Part shown: positions 13,454-20,897 of the stretch, in pieces
Layout of the letters: each line of letters opens with the position of its first letter
Numbering within the stretch: position 1 is the first letter of the stretch
NCBI RefSeq assembly: GCF_039594555.1
Contig: NZ_JBCNNF010000072.1
Coordinates: forward strand, 1-21,123
Source: Inquilinus sp039594555
Lineage (GTDB): Bacteria > Pseudomonadota > Alphaproteobacteria > DSM-16000 > Inquilinaceae
DNA: 21,123 bases
Direction: 5' to 3'
Notes under the pieces: model-generated
The model's database searches: none
What the model was told of the DNA's origin: nothing
What the model saw: the letters and a program-made list of their open reading frames with translations, nothing else
Made by a program: the position numbers and the translations under genes

Positions 13454-13490
13454 GATGCGGATCGAAACAAAATGTCTCCAGATCCGCATC
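13454..13490. promoter_or_regulatory. 10-bp inverted repeat between the 74-aa gene and the aminotransferase
   Basis: GATGCGGATC (13454-13463) and GATCCGCATC (13481-13490) are perfectly inverted around 17 bases. Each is preceded by CTCCA, so the two halves also read partly as direct repeats. It begins 19 bp after the stop of the 74-aa gene. As RNA it could be a terminator-like hairpin without T-run; as DNA it could be an operator for the aminotransferase gene. Confidence 0.5.
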
Positions 13491-13501
13491 CGACGCAACT
13501 C

Positions 13502-13530
13502 TGTCATGAGATAGGTCAGTCTCATTGACA
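13502..13530. promoter_or_regulatory. Inverted repeat with embedded TTGACA upstream of the aminotransferase
   Basis: TGTCATGAGA (13502-13511) and TCTCATTGACA (13520-13530) are inverted copies apart from one extra base. The right half contains a perfect -35 consensus TTGACA (13525-13530), but no good -10 is seen 16-18 bp downstream (GTTCGG). An activator- or repressor-bound promoter for the gene starting at 13608 is plausible. Confidence 0.4.
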
Positions 13531-13607
13531 TAAATCGGCCCGCCATGGTTCGGTTGGGGAACGGCGCCGGGACAGACGCCGCGCCCAGGAAGAACAGGAC
13601 CAGACCG

Positions 13608-14828
13608 ATGACCATCGGCGAGACCCATTACGCCGCGCGCGCCGGCCGGATGCGCGCCTCCGAGATCCGCGAGCTGCTGAAGCTGCTGGACCGGCCCGGC
13701 GTGATCTCCTTCGCCGGCGGCATCCCCGACCCGGCGCTGTTCCCGGCCGCGACCATCCGCGCTGGCTACGAGGCCGCGCTGGCCGCCGGCGACACCGCGC
13801 TGCAGTATTCGGTCAGCGAGGGCTATGCGCCGCTGCGGCAGTGGATCGCCCGGCACATGGGCTCGATCGGCGTGCCGTGCGACGCCGACAACATCGTCAT
13901 CACCTCCGGCTCGCAGCAGGGGCTGGACTATCTCGGCAAGCTGTTCCTGTCGCCCGGCGACACGGCGCTGGTCGGCTGGCCGACCTATCTCGGCGCGCTG
14001 CAGGCCTTCAACCCCTATGAGCCGCGCTACGACCGGCTGGAGCCGGAGCACGGCAACGCCACGCCCGATTCCTACCGCGCAGCGGCCGAAGCCGCCGGCA
14101 GCCGGGTGCGGCTGGCCTATCTGACGCCGGATTTCGCCAACCCCTCGGGCGAGACGCTGAGCCTGGCCGCCCGCGAGCGCGCTTTGGCGCTGGCGGACGA
14201 GCTGGACATTCCGCTGGTCGAGGATTCGGCCTATCAGGCGCTGCGCTATGACGGCGAGGACGTGCCGCCGCTGCTGGCGCTGGACGTCGCGGCCAAGGGC
14301 GGCATCGACCGCAGCCGCGTGATCCATTGCGGCAGCTTCTCCAAGACCCTGGCGCCGGGGCTGCGCATCGGCTGGATCTGCGCCGCACGCGGCGTGGTGC
14401 AGAAGCTGGTGCTGACCAAGCAGGCGGCCGACCTGCACACCCCGACGATCAACCAGATGGTGATGCACCACGCCGCCGAGCATGCCTATCCGGCCCAGGT
14501 GGCGAAGATCCGCGCCGCCTACCGCGACCGGCGCGACCGCATGCTGGCGGCGCTGGACCGCCACATGCCGGCGGGGGTGAGCTGGACCCGGCCCCAGGGC
14601 GGCATGTTCATCTGGGTGACCCTGCCGGAGGGGCTGGACGGCGCCGAGCTGCTGGCCCGGGCGGTGGATCAGGGCGTCGCCTTCGTCCCCGGCCGCGCCT
14701 TCCACGCCGACGGCACGCTGGGCAACACGCTGCGCCTGTCCTTCTCCCTGGCGAAACCGGAGGCGATCGAGGAGGGCATCGGCCGCCTGGGCCGCCTGAT
14801 CGCCGGCGCGGCGCAGGCGGCGGCGTGA
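13608..14828 (+). CDS. PLP-dependent aminotransferase (class I/II, 2-aminoadipate/LysN-like)
   Basis: A 406-residue fold-type I aminotransferase. Lys246 in HCGSFSKTLAPGLRIGW binds pyridoxal phosphate; Asn178 in LTPDFANPSG, Asp206 and Tyr209 in LVEDSAYQALRYDG contact the cofactor, and NTLRLSFS near the C-terminus holds the carboxylate-binding Arg. ISFAGGIPDPALFP and ALQYSVSEGYAPLRQWIARH are typical of the 2-aminoadipate/aromatic/branched-chain subgroup, whose domain is also found in MocR regulators; no HTH is fused here. ATG 13608 is preferred to the in-frame ATG 13545 because the family N-terminus begins about there and AGGAC lies upstream. It converges with the methyltransferase gene, with only 4 bp between stops. 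Confidence 0.9.
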   Translation: MTIGETHYAARAGRMRASEIRELLKLLDRPGVISFAGGIPDPALFPAATIRAGYEAALAAGDTALQYSVSEGYAPLRQWIARHMGSIGVPCDADNIVITSGSQQGLDYLGKLFLSPGDTALVGWPTYLGALQAFNPYEPRYDRLEPEHGNATPDSYRAAAEAAGSRVRLAYLTPDFANPSGETLSLAARERALALADELDIPLVEDSAYQALRYDGEDVPPLLALDVAAKGGIDRSRVIHCGSFSKTLAPGLRIGWICAARGVVQKLVLTKQAADLHTPTINQMVMHHAAEHAYPAQVAKIRAAYRDRRDRMLAALDRHMPAGVSWTRPQGGMFIWVTLPEGLDGAELLARAVDQGVAFVPGRAFHADGTLGNTLRLSFSLAKPEAIEEGIGRLGRLIAGAAQAAA

Positions 14829-14832
14829 GGGC

Positions 14833-15501
14833 TCAGTACAGCCCCGGCAGCATGCGCCAGGTGCGCCGGCGATAGGCCTCGTACTCCGCGCCGAACTGGT
14901 CGGCCAGCAGCCGCTCCTCGGCGCGGATGCGGGCCATCAGCGGCACCAGATTGAGCAGCGCCAGCACCACCCCGGGGACGGAGCGGAAGGCCAGGGCCCA
15001 GCCCAGCGCGCCGAGCATCAGGCCGAGATAGCTGGGATGGCGGATCACGCCGTAGACGCCGCCGGTGACCAGCCGGTGCCCGGGCTGGATCGCCACCAGA
15101 CCGCTGAAGCGCCGGCCCAGCACGAAGACCGGCCAGATCCGCACCGCGCCGCCGAGGACGAACAGGGCGACGCCGAGCCAGCGCATGGTGTCGCCGTCCA
15201 GGGTCCACACATCCATCCGATCGGTCCAGGCCGGGACATAGGCGCCGAGCAGCCCGAGCCCGGCAAAGGCCGCCAGCACCCAGCGGTTGCCGCGGTCCTC
15301 GCGGTCGCCGGGGCTGAGATTGCCGCCGGTGAACAGGCTGGCGACGGTCAGCACCACGGTGACCGCCACCAGCGCGACACGGGCCGGATGGGCGAAGAAG
15401 GCGGCGAACCCGCCCCAGCCGAGCACCGCCAGGCCGAGATAGACAGCGGTGCCGAGCACGGCGGCCAGCGCCAGCTTCGGTGATGTCGGCGATCGCTCCA
15501 T
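14833..15501 (-). CDS. Isoprenylcysteine carboxyl methyltransferase-like membrane protein
   Basis: A 222-residue integral membrane methyltransferase of the ICMT/PEMT type. Membrane segments are seen at about residues 9-30, 38-58, 73-92, 107-127 and 158-187. The SAM-binding C-terminal signature is complete: GVYGVIRHPSYLGLMLGALG (residues 148-167) and RIRAEERLLADQFGAEYEAY (191-210) with the catalytic-site Glu pair 195-196, then RRTWRMLPGLY. Bacterial members methylate lipids or unknown small acceptors rather than prenylated proteins. GGAG lies 7 bases before the ATG. It follows the DUF3297 gene by 67 bp on the same strand and may be co-transcribed. Confidence 0.88.
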   Translation of the reverse strand: MERSPTSPKLALAAVLGTAVYLGLAVLGWGGFAAFFAHPARVALVAVTVVLTVASLFTGGNLSPGDREDRGNRWVLAAFAGLGLLGAYVPAWTDRMDVWTLDGDTMRWLGVALFVLGGAVRIWPVFVLGRRFSGLVAIQPGHRLVTGGVYGVIRHPSYLGLMLGALGWALAFRSVPGVVLALLNLVPLMARIRAEERLLADQFGAEYEAYRRRTWRMLPGLY

Positions 15502-15568
15502 CGGGCAGCTCCACGGAGACCGCAGGATTCAATGCCGGACGGGCGGCCCGTGTTCCTGCCGGGCCGGA

Positions 15569-15820
15569 TCAGGCCTCGGCGTCGTCGTCCCGGAAATACG
15601 GCTCGACCGTGCCGGTCTTCTTCACCGTCAGCGGGTTGCCGCGGCGGTCCAGCGCCTTGCCCATCGACAGCAGGACCCAGCCCTCGCTGACGCAGTATTC
15701 CTCGACATTGTTGCGCTCGGTGCCGTTGAAGCGGATGCCGACGCCGCGGCGCAGGGCGGCCTCGTCGAAATACGGGCTGTTCGGGTTGCTCGACAGGCGG
15801 TCGGGCGGGGTGTCGGCCAT
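15569..15820 (-). CDS. DUF3297 family protein
   Basis: An 83-residue protein that spans the whole DUF3297 family: MADTPPDRLSSNPNSPYFDE, then GVGIRFNGTERNNVEEYCVS, and a basic end RRGNPLTVKKTGTVEPYF. The family has been annotated by similarity as glutathione peroxidase in some databases without visible support for that in the sequence; its true role is unknown to me. A single Cys (43) is in NVEEYCVSEGW. A GGGAG precedes the ATG. It is divergent from the lactonase gene. Confidence 0.87.
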   Translation of the reverse strand: MADTPPDRLSSNPNSPYFDEAALRRGVGIRFNGTERNNVEEYCVSEGWVLLSMGKALDRRGNPLTVKKTGTVEPYFRDDDAEA

Positions 15821-15934
15821 CGCATGGCTCCCGGCAAGGTCAGCGGATGGCGGGTGATAGCCGCGCGCGGCGGCGCTGACAATGCGCGACACGAATGCTA
15901 TCGGGTGGCCAACGGCCAACAGGGAGGCGGGACG

Positions 15935-17032
15935 ATGCTGTTCCATGTCTGCAGCTACACCGGCGCGTCCGGCAACGGCGAGGGCATCACCCTGTGCCGG
16001 CTGGAGCCGGAATCCGGCCGGCTGGAGGCGCTGTCCAGCGTCGCCGGGCCGAGCCCGTCCTGGCTGGCCTTCGCCCCGGACGGGCGGCACGCCTATGCCG
16101 TCAACGAGATCGACGCGTTCGAGGGCGCGGCCCAGGGCGCCTGCACCGCCTATCGGGTCGACCGCGGCAGCGGCGCGCTGACGGCGCTGAACACCGTCGG
16201 CTCCAGCGGCACCATACCGTGCCATGCCAGCGTCCATCCCGGCGGCCGGCACCTGCTGGTGGCGAATTACGGCGACGGCCGCCTCGCCGTGCTGCCGATC
16301 GCGGCGGACGGGTCGCTGCGCGCCGCCACCGACATCCAGGCGCCGGCCGGCCCGGTCGGCGCGGACCGGGCCGAGGCCGGGCCGCCCGGCAGCTTCGCCA
16401 TCAGCGGCCATGACGGGTCGCATGCCCATATCATCGAGACCGCCGGCCGCTTCGTGCTGAGCACCGATCTGGGCCAGGACCGGATCCATGTCTGGACCCT
16501 GGACGAGGCCGAGGGCGTGCTGCACCCGGCCGATACGCCGTTCTTCCCGACCGCCTCGGCCGGCGCCGGGCCGCGGCACCTCGCCTTCCACCCGAACGGC
16601 CGCACCCTCTACACCACCTATGAGGAGGCGTCGCAGCTGGCGGTGCATGACTGGGACCCGGCGACCGGCCGCGCCACCTTCCGGCAGCAGGTCGGGTCGC
16701 TGCCGCCGGGCTTCGCCGGCTCCAGCTTCGCCTCGGCCCTGGCGGTCAGCCGCGACGGCCGCTTCCTCTACTCGGGCAACCGGCTGCACAACAGCATCGC
16801 CATCTTCGCCATCGAGCCCGGCGGCACGCTGCGCTGGCTGGACGCGGAATGGAGCCGCGGCGACTACCCCAACCATGTGGCGCTGGACCCGACCGGCCGC
16901 TTCCTGTTCGCCTGCAACCGGCGCAGCGACAACGTCACTTTGTTCCGGGTCGACGCCGACTCCGGCCGGCTGACCTTCACCGGCCGCTATCTGCCGATCG
17001 GCAGCCCGAACATGGTGGCGTTCGTGCCTTAA
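15935..17032 (+). CDS. Beta-propeller lactonase (6-phosphogluconolactonase-type)
   Basis: A 365-residue seven-bladed propeller lactonase of the Pgl/YbhE type. The repeated strand pattern is visible in GPSPSWLAFAPDGRHAYAVN, CHASVHPGGRHLLVANYGDG, GAGPRHLAFHPNGRTLYTTY, ASALAVSRDGRFLYSGNR, YPNHVALDPTGRFLFACNRR and the closing SPNMVAFVP. The His-Ala-x-x-x-Pro-x-Gly and VANYGDG blades carry the expected catalytic-face residues. It would hydrolyse 6-phosphogluconolactone or another sugar lactone. AGGGAGG lies before the ATG at 15935. A weak promoter CTGACA-N17-TATCGG (15876-15904) is possible. No signal peptide, so cytosolic. Confidence 0.9.
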   Translation: MLFHVCSYTGASGNGEGITLCRLEPESGRLEALSSVAGPSPSWLAFAPDGRHAYAVNEIDAFEGAAQGACTAYRVDRGSGALTALNTVGSSGTIPCHASVHPGGRHLLVANYGDGRLAVLPIAADGSLRAATDIQAPAGPVGADRAEAGPPGSFAISGHDGSHAHIIETAGRFVLSTDLGQDRIHVWTLDEAEGVLHPADTPFFPTASAGAGPRHLAFHPNGRTLYTTYEEASQLAVHDWDPATGRATFRQQVGSLPPGFAGSSFASALAVSRDGRFLYSGNRLHNSIAIFAIEPGGTLRWLDAEWSRGDYPNHVALDPTGRFLFACNRRSDNVTLFRVDADSGRLTFTGRYLPIGSPNMVAFVP

Positions 17033-17063
17033 GGGATCTCGACCACGACCGCCGAAGCTCAAC

Positions 17064-17244
17064 GAGTCCCCCCTCCCCTCGCGGGAGGGGGCTAGGGGGA
17101 GGGGGTTTGTGCCGCCTGGACCGGCCCGAATTCCGGCAATCCAGCCCATCGCGATGCCTGCTCTTTTGCCCATTCGCGCGCGGACGCGCGCAGACCCCTC
17201 CCCCTGCCCCCCTCCCGCAAGGGGAGGGAGACTCAAAGGAGAAG
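17064..17244. repeat. REPIN-like dispersed element, copy 2
   Basis: Left arm from 17064 (GAGTCCCCCCTCCCCTCGCG) to 17105 and inverted right arm at 17195-17234, followed by ACTCAAAGGAGAAG as in copy 1 (8983-9166). The right-hand part GCCCATTCGCGCGCGGACGC is nearly the same as copy 1, while the first half of the interior has diverged. It sits between the lactonase stop (+) and the SDR stop (-), again between convergent genes. Confidence 0.75.
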
Positions 17245-17259
17245 CAGCGCGCAAACCAC

Positions 17260-18033
17260 TTACCCCCTATAGATCGGCGCGCCGTAGGGCGAGCCGGTGG
17301 CGCCGCCGTCGACGAAGAGGTCGACGCCCTGGATGTAGCTCGACTCGTCCGAGGCCAGGAACAGCACCGTCTTCGCGATCTCCTCGGCCTGGCCGAAGCG
17401 GCCGGCCGGGATGCCGCGGCTGATGCGCTGCACCAGCGCTGCCCGGCCCTCCGGCGTCGGCGCCACGGACGACCAGATGTCGGTGTCGGTCGCGCCCGGC
17501 GAGACCACGTTCACCCGGATGCCGCGCGGCGCCAGCTCCGACGCCAGCACCTTGCCCATCGACCGGATGCCGCCCTTGCTGGCGGCATAGGCCGACCAGC
17601 CGGCTGCGCCGAGCGCGCTGTGCACCGAGCTGGTGAGGATGATCGAGGCGCCGTCCTTCAGATGCGGCAGCGCCGCCTGCACGGTGAAGAACACGCCGGT
17701 CAGGTTGACGCGGAGGATCTGCTCGAACTGCTCGAACGAGGTCTGGCCGAGCGGGGTGACGCCGCCGATGCCGGCATTGGCGAAGACGATGTCGAGCTTG
17801 CCGAACCGCTCCGCCACCTGCGCCACGGCCCGCTCCATCGCCGCGGCGTCGGCCGCGTCGGCCTGCAGCGCCAGCACGGAGTCGCCGAGCTCGAGCGCCG
17901 CGGCGTCCAGCGTCTCGCGGTTGCGGCCGATGATCGCCACCTTCGCGCCCTCGGCCACCAGCAGCCGGGCCGTCGCCAGGCCGATGCCGGCGTTGCCGCC
18001 GGTGATCAGCGCAACCTTGTCCTGCACCCTCAT
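17260..18033 (-). CDS. SDR-family oxidoreductase, TetR-linked
   Basis: A 257-residue classical SDR. TGGNAGIG (residues 11-18) binds NAD(P); NAG 86-88, Asn110 in LRVNLTG, Ser136 in LTSSVHS, Tyr149 and Lys153 in SAYAASKGG form the full catalytic tetrad; DLFVDGGATGS is the usual C-terminal motif. IIGRNRETLD after the second strand suggests NADPH. GGAG 7 bases before ATG 18033 decides the start. Substrate is unknown. It is divergent from a TetR-family regulator over a region with an 18-bp inverted repeat, so it is very probably repressed by that protein. Confidence 0.9.
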   Translation of the reverse strand: MRVQDKVALITGGNAGIGLATARLLVAEGAKVAIIGRNRETLDAAALELGDSVLALQADAADAAAMERAVAQVAERFGKLDIVFANAGIGGVTPLGQTSFEQFEQILRVNLTGVFFTVQAALPHLKDGASIILTSSVHSALGAAGWSAYAASKGGIRSMGKVLASELAPRGIRVNVVSPGATDTDIWSSVAPTPEGRAALVQRISRGIPAGRFGQAEEIAKTVLFLASDESSYIQGVDLFVDGGATGSPYGAPIYRG

Positions 18034-18119
18034 CTCGATCTCCTGCGCCCTCGATCGGGCGACGATTGTCATGCGACGACGATCCGGGCTGGCGGCGATG
18101 GCCGGCCGGGCCCATATTT

Positions 18120-18163
18120 GGATGACGATCATCATCTCAAACGGAAGATGATGACCATCATCC
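18120..18163. promoter_or_regulatory. TetR-type operator, 18-bp inverted arms
   Basis: GGATGACGATCATCATCT (18120-18137) and AGATGATGACCATCATCC (18146-18163) are inverted copies at 16 of 18 positions. Each arm is itself a palindrome (the right one GATGATG-AC-CATCATC perfectly), so the region could hold two TetR dimers. On the minus strand TTGACA (18173-18168), 17 bp and CATCTT (18150-18145) is a likely SDR promoter inside the operator. Confidence 0.7.
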
Positions 18164-18197
18164 TGATTGTCAACGGCCGGCCGAGGAGGAATCTGCG

Positions 18198-18788
18198 ATG
18201 GGCCATTCACGGCAGGACAAGGCGGCCAGCCATGACCGCATCGTGCGCATCGCCGCCGGGCGCTTCCGCGAGGCCGGGGTCGACGGGCTGAGCGTCGCCG
18301 GGCTGATGCAGGAGGCCGGGCTGACCCATGGCGGCTTCTACCGCCATTTCGGGTCGCGCGACGACCTGGTGGCGGAGGCGCTGGACGAGGCCCTGGCCCA
18401 GAGCCGGGCGACGGTCACCGCGGCGCGGGAGGCGGGCGCGGGCTACGACGCCATCGTCGCCGGATATCTGAGCCCCGGGCATCGCGACGCGCCGGGGGCG
18501 GGCTGCGCCGTGGCGGCCCTGGCCAGCGAGGCCGGACGGCTGCAGGGCCGGCCGCGCGAGGCCTTCACCCGGCACATCGAGGCCAGCCTGGACGGGTTCC
18601 TGCGCCTGCTGCGGGAGACCAACCCGGCGGCCACCCGCGCCGACGCGCTGCTGGCCGTCACCGCCATGGCCGGCGCCCTGGCCATCGCCCGCGGCGTGTC
18701 CGACCCGGCGCTGTCGGACGAGATCCTGCAGGGGGTCCGGGAAAAGCTGGCGGCGCTGGCCGGGCCGGCACCATCGCCGGGCGTGTGA
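18198..18788 (+). CDS. TetR/AcrR-family transcriptional regulator
   Basis: A 196-residue TetR-type repressor. The N-terminal HTH at about residues 11-58 reads IVRIAAGRFREAGVDGLSVA, then GLMQEAGLTHGGFYRHFGSR, with GLTHGGFYRHF as recognition helix; the rest is an all-helical ligand-binding domain (AGCAVAALASEAGR at about 95-108, ALLAVTAMAGALAIARGVSD). The short version with GCAVAAL resembles NemR/AcuR-style members whose partners are small oxidoreductases. AGGAGGAAT 7 bases before the ATG is a strong ribosome-binding site. It is divergent from the SDR gene across the operator at 18120-18163. Confidence 0.9.
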   Translation: MGHSRQDKAASHDRIVRIAAGRFREAGVDGLSVAGLMQEAGLTHGGFYRHFGSRDDLVAEALDEALAQSRATVTAAREAGAGYDAIVAGYLSPGHRDAPGAGCAVAALASEAGRLQGRPREAFTRHIEASLDGFLRLLRETNPAATRADALLAVTAMAGALAIARGVSDPALSDEILQGVREKLAALAGPAPSPGV

Positions 18789-18848
18789 GCGGGCGGTCCG
18801 GGCAGTCGCTGCGGCAGGCGCCCGGACGGGGTGCACGGCGATGGCCGA

Positions 18849-18878
18849 CGTCCGAAGCCTGACTGACCGCTTCGGACG
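18849..18878. terminator. Hairpin between convergent tetR-type and M20 genes
   Basis: CGTCCGAAG (18849-18857) and CTTCGGACG (18870-18878) form a perfect 9-bp stem with a 12-base loop between two converging genes. There is no T-run on either strand. Confidence 0.5.
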
Positions 18879-18912
18879 CGGGCGCGAATGCCGACTGCGC
18901 GGCCTGAACCTG

Positions 18913-20196
18913 CTATCGGCTGCCTTCGATGCCGCACCATTCGGCGGCGAACAGGGCAAGCGCCTTGGTCACACGCCGGAGCGAAGGAAGGCTGACGCGT
19001 TCATCGATCCCGTGGATGTTCTCGGCGACAGGCCCGTAGACGAGGGACGGGATCTTGCCGTGCACCGAGAAGATCGCGGCATCGAGATAGCACGGCATGA
19101 CGAATGATGGCAGCGACGAGCCGTCGTGAACCCGGGCATGAGCCGCGTGCAGGCACGCTTCCGCCGCCGTGCCCTCCGCCAGCTCGTATCCGGCGTGCAT
19201 GACGCCGACCCAGGACAGGGTGACGAGGCCGCCGCCGGCAAAGGCGGGGTCTTCGTCCTGGATCCGCTCGACGAAGGCTTCGAACTCCCTCGCCCTGTCT
19301 CCCGGGGACTCGCCGGGATAGAAGCCGATCCTTCCCTCGGCGACGCAGTCGCTGGGGATGGAGGCGATCCAGTCGCCGCCCGTGATCGTCCCTATGGTCA
19401 GCGACACGGGATTCTCGATGTCCTTGAATCTCGGCTGCCGTTGACCGTCGGCAATCCAACGGCGTTCGAGAGTTCGCAGATGGGTGATCAGGCGCATCAT
19501 CAGGTCGATGGCGCTCTGCCCGGCCGCGGGCTCCATGGGATGCGCCGGCCGGCCTCGGGTGGCGAGGCGAAACTTCAGCACGCCGGAATTCGCGCGAACC
19601 AGCTGTTCACCGGTGGGCTCCGGGCTCACGACGGCATCCGCCGTGTGGCCGAGTACAAAAGCGGTCGCGGCCCCGTTGCCGGTGATCTCCTCCTCCACGA
19701 CCGACTGGATCTGGACGTCGCCCCGCAGCGAAAGGCCTGCCTGCGTGATGGCATCCATGGCGAAGATCGAAGCCACCAGGCCCGCCTTCATGTCACCTGC
19801 GCCCCGGCCATAAAGCCATTCCCCGTCCCGGAACGGCTGGAATGGCGGGCGGCTCCATCGGTCGGGGCTGCCCGCCGGCACGACATCGACATGCGAGTTG
19901 AAGGCCAGCGAGCGGCCGCCGGACCCTTGCCCTTTTCTGTGGCCGACGATGTTCCAGCTGGTGTCGTAGTCGACGGTGGCGGGAGAAAACGCCGGGTGGC
20001 GCCCGATCCGCGACGCGTCCGTTCTGAAGCGGCTCACCTCGAAGCCGCGGCGGGCCAGCTCGCTTTGAATGAAGTCCTGAGCCTCGGCCTCCTCGTTCCG
20101 GAGCGACCGGAACTGGACGAGCTTCGTGAGGAACTGGACCTCGGCATCGAACAGCCGATCGACACATGATTGGATCTGGTCTTGAACCGACGACAT
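18913..20196 (-). CDS. M20-family deacylase (ArgE/DapE type)
   Basis: A 427-residue dizinc amidohydrolase of the ArgE/DapE/ACY1 group, which removes acyl groups from N-acyl amino acids. Metal and catalytic residues are complete: His102 and Asp104 in FNSHVDVVP, Asp135 in GRGAGDMKAG, Glu169 and Glu170 in VVEEEITGNG, Glu193 in VSPEPTG, and His395 in ENIHGIDERVS. The dimerisation lid lies between (about residues 205-315, with ATRGRPAHPMEP). No signal peptide. GGAGG precedes the ATG at 20196. It is divergent from an Lrp/AsnC regulator that is likely to sense the amino acid released, a common pairing. Confidence 0.92.
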   Translation of the reverse strand: MSSVQDQIQSCVDRLFDAEVQFLTKLVQFRSLRNEEAEAQDFIQSELARRGFEVSRFRTDASRIGRHPAFSPATVDYDTSWNIVGHRKGQGSGGRSLAFNSHVDVVPAGSPDRWSRPPFQPFRDGEWLYGRGAGDMKAGLVASIFAMDAITQAGLSLRGDVQIQSVVEEEITGNGAATAFVLGHTADAVVSPEPTGEQLVRANSGVLKFRLATRGRPAHPMEPAAGQSAIDLMMRLITHLRTLERRWIADGQRQPRFKDIENPVSLTIGTITGGDWIASIPSDCVAEGRIGFYPGESPGDRAREFEAFVERIQDEDPAFAGGGLVTLSWVGVMHAGYELAEGTAAEACLHAAHARVHDGSSLPSFVMPCYLDAAIFSVHGKIPSLVYGPVAENIHGIDERVSLPSLRRVTKALALFAAEWCGIEGSR

Positions 20197-20270
20197 GGCT
20201 CGAGCCTCCGGTGGTGCCCGGCAACGACGCTGCCGGGGGATCCCTGACAGTAGGGCCGACCCGGCATCCG

Positions 20271-20309
20271 TTGACGGCTCAATCCGCCGGTCCTATGCAG
20301 GATTCCTGC
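20271..20309 (+). promoter_or_regulatory. Putative Lrp-type gene promoter with overlapping palindrome
   Basis: TTGACG (20271-20276), a 17-bp spacer and TATGCA (20294-20299) form a promoter for the Lrp-family gene. The palindrome GCAGGATTCCTGC (20297-20309, symmetric about one base) overlaps the -10 and the expected start, fitting autoregulation; Lrp-type sites are usually short imperfect palindromes of about 13-15 bp. Confidence 0.55.
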
Positions 20310-20339
20310 GTTCTGATCCTCATTTCGGAGGAGGAGATC

Positions 20340-20807
20340 ATGATCCAGCTCGATCGCGCGGATCTGGCCTTGCTTGCCGCCGTGCAGGAGAACAATCGCC
20401 TGACCTCCGAGGCGTTGGCGCGGATCGTCAATCTCTCTCCGACCGCGTGTCAGCGCCGCCTGAGGCGCCTGCGCTCAGAAGGGATCATCGAGGGCGACAT
20501 CTCGATCGTGTCCCCGAAGGCGTTGGGGCGCCATATCACCATGATCGTCCTCGTGACGCTGGAGCGAGCGCGCGCCGATATCGTCGACCGCTTCAAGGCG
20601 TCCATACGCAGCACGCCGGAGGTCATGATCGGCTATTACGTCACCGGAGACGCCGATTTCATGCTGATCGTGACGTCGAAGGACATGGAGGAATATGAGC
20701 GGTTCACCCGGCGCTTCCTGCACGAAAACAAAGACATCAAGAACTTCAAGACCATGGTCGTGATGGACCGCGTGAAGGCCGGTTTCGCCTTTCCGATCGA
20801 TCCTTGA
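20340..20807 (+). CDS. Lrp/AsnC-family transcriptional regulator
   Basis: A 155-residue Lrp/AsnC protein. The N-terminal HTH (LDRADLALLAAVQENNRLTS and EALARIVNLSPTACQRRLRR, residues about 4-43) is followed by GIIEGDISIVSPKALG and the RAM ligand/oligomer domain (MIVLVTLERARADIVDRF, PEVMIGYYVTGDADFMLIVT, FKTMVVMDRVKAGFAFPI). Family members respond to amino acids. The GGAGGAGG directly before ATG 20340 sets the start, although the frame is open further back. It probably controls the divergent M20 deacylase and itself. Confidence 0.92.
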   Translation: MIQLDRADLALLAAVQENNRLTSEALARIVNLSPTACQRRLRRLRSEGIIEGDISIVSPKALGRHITMIVLVTLERARADIVDRFKASIRSTPEVMIGYYVTGDADFMLIVTSKDMEEYERFTRRFLHENKDIKNFKTMVVMDRVKAGFAFPIDP

Positions 20808-20873
20808 GGCAGGCCGTCGAAGACGCCGGCTTTTCAAGGTCACGTAATGTTTCATTGCGCGGCCGGCTCATTT

Positions 20874-20897
20874 CGTTCATGATATGTTCTATGAACG
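20874..20897. repeat. Inverted repeat around the start of the last gene
   Basis: CGTTCAT (20874-20880) and ATGAACG (20891-20897) are perfectly inverted around 10 bases and the right half contains the proposed start codon. It could be an operator or an RNA structure that hides the start. Confidence 0.4.

Noticed and set aside
15449..15934. Extension of the lactonase frame upstream
   Set aside because: It is antisense to the ICMT and DUF3297 genes; the lactonase starts at 15935 after an AGGGAGG.
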